A stretch of 64,000 bases of DNA from CALCCV01 sp964388665 (GTDB taxonomy: Bacteria; Bdellovibrionota; Bdellovibrionia; Bdellovibrionales; Bdellovibrionaceae). Position 1 is the first letter of the stretch, and each line of letters starts with the position of its first letter. The notes beneath the pieces were generated by a model. The model had not been told where the DNA came from and did not search any database. It saw only the letters and a program-made list of their open reading frames with translations. The translations under genes were made by a program, and so were the position numbers. Positions 60,999 through 64,000 of the stretch are shown piece by piece. Location: positions 3,373 through 67,372 of the forward strand of contig CAYMBJ010000010.1 in NCBI GenBank assembly GCA_964388665.1, written 5' to 3'.

Positions 60999-63065
60999 GT
61001 GAGACAATTGGACTCCAGTCATCGCGGCATTGACCGATTAAAGACTGTGGCAAACAAAGGTCGCTCGCAGCCGAGTCTCTCACGTGTATTGGAAATTGAA
61101 ACGGTCAATACTGACCGCTGGTTCATCCGTATCCTGTGCCTTTCTACATTGATTTTTTTCGTTGCACTGATATTTCAAATTGCAAAAGATCGCTATGCAG
61201 CACCTGATATTGGTATCGCAATCAGTGACTGGCACGCATACTTTCCGTCCGTCGATACTGATGCCGATTGTTTTTTAAACTCCGACGCCACGATCTGCCC
61301 TGCAAATGTAAAAAGCGCGAAACTCCTCAGCAGCCAGCTGAACCGCTCGCAACAAGAGTATCGGGAAAAAGCTAAGCAAGCGGTGGGTAAATCATTTTGG
61401 CTCGGAACTCGAATTGACAAGCGCAAATTAAAAAAGGCGGCCAAAGTCGGCGCACAGTCATTGGTTCTAGGTACCTTTTTTGGTGAATACGAAGTTTGGA
61501 TGGATGGCGCTCTGGCGACACAGGGCAAATACTCTGAGCAAGATCTGCCAATCAGCCTAACATTGACACAAAGTCGTTTGCTACAAGACCGCGACCTTTT
61601 TGTCGCGATTCAAATCACCCATAACGAGGGCATGTTGACTGCAGATGACCCCAACTTTTCACTGCCACGAGGTTTTTATAAAAGCTCCACAGCGGATCGC
61701 GCACTTCGGTATCAACTGTTTTTAGGTTACACTCGGCACCTAATTGCTTTCTCGCTGTTTTTTATGCTTGGCTTGATATTTTTTTCCACCGCATTTTTTC
61801 AAGCTCATGGCTATGAATACTTTGCGGCAGGCCAGTTGGCTTTTGTCTTGGCGCTTATCGCTGCATTTTCGGTGGATTCAGCTGTTCGTGTTGTAGGGAT
61901 GTACCCTTTCTACACTATTTTTTCATTCTTGGTTTTGCTAGAGACCGTACTCATCGTCAAATTGGGACTTGGAATTGCACGCATACCAAGGAACAGAGCT
62001 TACTGGCTCTGGCCCCTGGCCGGAATGCCCTTCATTGCGTTGGTCATTATTAGCCCAATGGATCTAGGTCAGGGAACTTATCTCTCCGCTTATTTGGCTT
62101 ATGTCACGCCAGCAGCATTGCTGTTTGCGGGTTCAATTTGTTTGAGTCAGTTCATTCAACATCTTCGCGGCAACTGTTACCTGACACAACAGCGAATTGA
62201 GTCCCTGGTCATATCTGCATTTCTGTTTATCGTAACAGGAGCTCTATTTTTTAGAGAGAGTCTAAGCACACCGCTATTAGAAATTCATTGGTCACGCTTT
62301 CTGATGATCTTTCATCTGGGCTACTGGGCGACCTTTTTAGCAAGGGACTACCGTCAAAGTGTTTTGCTGACAGAGACCTTTCCAGTTTCAAAATATCATC
62401 GAGCGGGTTCTCTCCCCCAGAAAATCGAAGGATACCTATTGTCAATTGACTTGAAGTCTTCGGAGAAATGGTTTCGCCGCGGAACCGAATTGAACAAGGG
62501 AGGCTCCTTTGTCCATCTGGTGATCTCGCACATTTGGCAAGAGATGCAAAGGACTGGAGGAATCGTTATTCAGTCTGAGGGCGATTCACTTTTGGTGTGG
62601 TTTGAAAGCAAGTCCTTCCAACTCAAAGATGCAATGGACGCAATTTTTACTCTTGACGAAACACTCCTAAGTTTGACAACCAGGCTGAGTGATTCTTTTC
62701 CAGAGTTGGCAGATTTGGATTCGTTTCAATTTCGTGGCGCACTGGTTGAGGGTGCCGTTCGTCCTGCCTGGCGCGAGATTGGTAAACAAAAGGTTCCGGC
62801 CTGGATTGAAGCCGGATCGACTAATACCTTCGTCGACATCGCACGAATTTTGGAGTTTGAACGTCAGCTCCCCTCCCAACACTCCCAACTCGTTTTGCCA
62901 GAAGAGTTAGCAATCAAAGTGCGCGCGGCAATTCCAGACTTGGGTCCGCGCTGGCGTGCTGAGGCAATAGATCTAACTAGCAAGAGCGGCCACGCCTACA
63001 CCGTAAGTATCTTAAGTCTGCGCGACACGCCTGCGCCGGCCCCGCGCATTCATCGAGTTAGCTAG
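60999..63065 (+). CDS. Membrane protein with class III cyclase-like domain
   Basis: 688 residues. An N-terminal TM segment (about 43-62) precedes a periplasmic beta-sandwich-like domain (LVLGTFFGEYEVWMDGALATQG, similar to 7TMR-DISM extracellular modules), then about seven TM helices between residues 240 and 470. The cytoplasmic C-terminus resembles a class III nucleotidyl cyclase: YLLSIDLKSS and SEGDSLLVWFES hold the two Asp expected for metal, RGALVEGAV and VDIARILEFE follow. Substrate residues cannot be assigned by eye, so it may be a degenerate cyclase. A signal-transducing role is inferred. Confidence 0.7.
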   Translation: MRQLDSSHRGIDRLKTVANKGRSQPSLSRVLEIETVNTDRWFIRILCLSTLIFFVALIFQIAKDRYAAPDIGIAISDWHAYFPSVDTDADCFLNSDATICPANVKSAKLLSSQLNRSQQEYREKAKQAVGKSFWLGTRIDKRKLKKAAKVGAQSLVLGTFFGEYEVWMDGALATQGKYSEQDLPISLTLTQSRLLQDRDLFVAIQITHNEGMLTADDPNFSLPRGFYKSSTADRALRYQLFLGYTRHLIAFSLFFMLGLIFFSTAFFQAHGYEYFAAGQLAFVLALIAAFSVDSAVRVVGMYPFYTIFSFLVLLETVLIVKLGLGIARIPRNRAYWLWPLAGMPFIALVIISPMDLGQGTYLSAYLAYVTPAALLFAGSICLSQFIQHLRGNCYLTQQRIESLVISAFLFIVTGALFFRESLSTPLLEIHWSRFLMIFHLGYWATFLARDYRQSVLLTETFPVSKYHRAGSLPQKIEGYLLSIDLKSSEKWFRRGTELNKGGSFVHLVISHIWQEMQRTGGIVIQSEGDSLLVWFESKSFQLKDAMDAIFTLDETLLSLTTRLSDSFPELADLDSFQFRGALVEGAVRPAWREIGKQKVPAWIEAGSTNTFVDIARILEFERQLPSQHSQLVLPEELAIKVRAAIPDLGPRWRAEAIDLTSKSGHAYTVSILSLRDTPAPAPRIHRVS

Positions 63066-63083
63066 ACCTGTAAAAATGCGGGA

Positions 63084-63887
63084 CTAAACTTGAAAGAAGT
63101 CACACGCTAGGGCTAAGGTCCCTTCCTCTTTGGATTCCTTTGCAAGGGATATCAATTTTTGGATGGACTTTAAGAGCAACCTTCGAATTTCATAAATGTC
63201 TTGTTCAGAAAGTGTAAACACTGCTGAAAAATGCAAGTCTTCCTCAAGTGCATTTTCAAGAGAGCGAATGGCCAACATTCGCCAGTTGGTGTGATGGCTA
63301 TATATCAATGGCGAGTCCTTTTCTAAATGGATTCGAACAGTTCCGACTTGAAACTTGGCTCCATTTTTCGCAGCCAGACCAACTGAGACCAAAAACTCAA
63401 GTACGTCATTGACTGTTTTCGGTTTCAAGCGCAGGTAGTGAGCGAGATTTTCTTTTACTTGAAATTTTGGAATCGTTAACATCACATGAATCGCGGCATA
63501 GTACCAAGCGCTATAGTACCGAGCCTGATTCTCTCGGGAGAGGGTTTCCTCAACTTCAATCCGTTCTTTGATTGATAGGTGGTCGTTTCGAATCCTATCG
63601 AGCTGACCCCGAATAAACTTCTTTAGTGCAAGCGTACCGGCGGTTGAGTACTTTAGAATAAACAGAAAATATTCTTTCTCCTCATTGTTGTGACCGAGTC
63701 CCGTTGAAATCGCTTCAGCCTGCTCCCAGCTTAGGTGAGCGGTTCCGTTCAGAACATGGGATATGTATGCAGTTTGACATCCCGAATCTTCGGCCATCTT
63801 CTTTTTAAAGCCCCGGGGCGAGGCGGAAACCATCTTGTGGAGATATTCTTTATAGTCGAGAAAGTCGAATACTGAAGGGATGTTCAT
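63084..63887 (-). CDS. TIGR02147-family regulator-like protein
   Basis: 267 residues from ATG 63887, preceded by AGAGGTGCAG; GTG 63893 is part of that site. N-terminal VFDFLDYKEYLHKMV and HTH-like DSGCQTAYISHVLNG then HLSWEQAEAISTGLGH, followed by EKEYFLFILKYSTAG, match TIGR02147. The C-terminus ends LACDFFQV. Convergent with the cyclase-like gene and a paralogue of the protein at 59381-60187. Role as a transcriptional regulator is inferred. Confidence 0.85.
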   Translation of the reverse strand: MNIPSVFDFLDYKEYLHKMVSASPRGFKKKMAEDSGCQTAYISHVLNGTAHLSWEQAEAISTGLGHNNEEKEYFLFILKYSTAGTLALKKFIRGQLDRIRNDHLSIKERIEVEETLSRENQARYYSAWYYAAIHVMLTIPKFQVKENLAHYLRLKPKTVNDVLEFLVSVGLAAKNGAKFQVGTVRIHLEKDSPLIYSHHTNWRMLAIRSLENALEEDLHFSAVFTLSEQDIYEIRRLLLKSIQKLISLAKESKEEGTLALACDFFQV

Positions 63888-64000
63888 CTGCACCTCTTGG
63901 CCGCTCCAATATCTTACTAAAAATAAATTTCCAAGCTTATTTTATATTAAGAGCCTATCCGAAAACTCTGGACAAAGGTCTGATATGATTTTTTAATGAT

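Overview
The window looks like chromosomal DNA of a Gram-negative bacterium of the Bdellovibrionota (Bdellovibrio/Oligoflexia relatives). This placement is inferred from gene content, not from a phylogeny. The pointers are two TIGR02147-family regulators, a Bdellovibrio-type HNH endonuclease (now broken), many lipoproteins and exported proteins of unknown function, a DUF1592/DUF1552 pair, a fused isobutyryl-CoA mutase (IcmF), and outer-membrane genes (BamB-like, Omp85-like, TolC-like). No rRNA, tRNA, CRISPR array or insertion sequence was recognised.

Layout. 1-8013: housekeeping block on the minus strand, read as DUF177 - rpmF - fabH - fabD - fabG - acpP - fabF - rpiB - glyA; plsX, usually between rpmF and fabH, is absent. 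8079-11510: minus-strand operon of a 2OG-Fe(II) oxygenase and a three-part NMT1/THI5-type ABC importer. 11795-14965: exported proteins, a lytic transglycosylase with its translationally coupled partner, and an RDD protein. 15045-16650: accessory-looking AT-rich island with a lone tyrosine-recombinase catalytic domain, a 22-bp palindrome, three direct repeats in helical register, a leader ORF and an HTH/coiled-coil/TM protein. 16741-26085: Omp85-type barrel, leucine-dehydrogenase-like enzyme, YfgM-like and BamB-like proteins, small lipoproteins, MscS channel, and TtcA with a hexapeptide-repeat leader. 26152-28007: a DUF4143-type ATPase, a perfect 70-bp palindrome and a GST.

28143-36442: leuS, a PA14-like lipoprotein, a CotH-family protein, more exported proteins, and an HNH nuclease gene interrupted by TGA at an expected Trp codon. 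36417-41232: an RND pump and TolC-like protein with no adaptor gene. 41500-46452: hbd - crotonase - icmF operon linking branched-chain acyl-CoA and butyryl-CoA metabolism. 46671-50042: an unknown exported protein, an OlsB-like acyltransferase and arginase. 50078-54977: a frameshifted DUF1552 gene facing an intact DUF1592 (c-type haem motifs) - DUF1552 operon. 55070-63887: a YoaK-like membrane protein, lipoproteins, a GNAT, a membrane protein with a class III cyclase-like domain, and two TIGR02147 regulators flanking the last part.

The most notable signals outside ordinary genes are three copies of one long palindromic repeat family (9195-9325, 41365-41490, 56286-56396), each at the 3' end of a gene; the nested 70-bp perfect palindrome at 27283-27352; 10-bp-phased A-tract repeats upstream of acpP; and the integrase/HTH island. 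Three genes carry a single-base-type lesion (HNH, DUF1552, and the ATPase 5' end), which could be real decay or assembly error.
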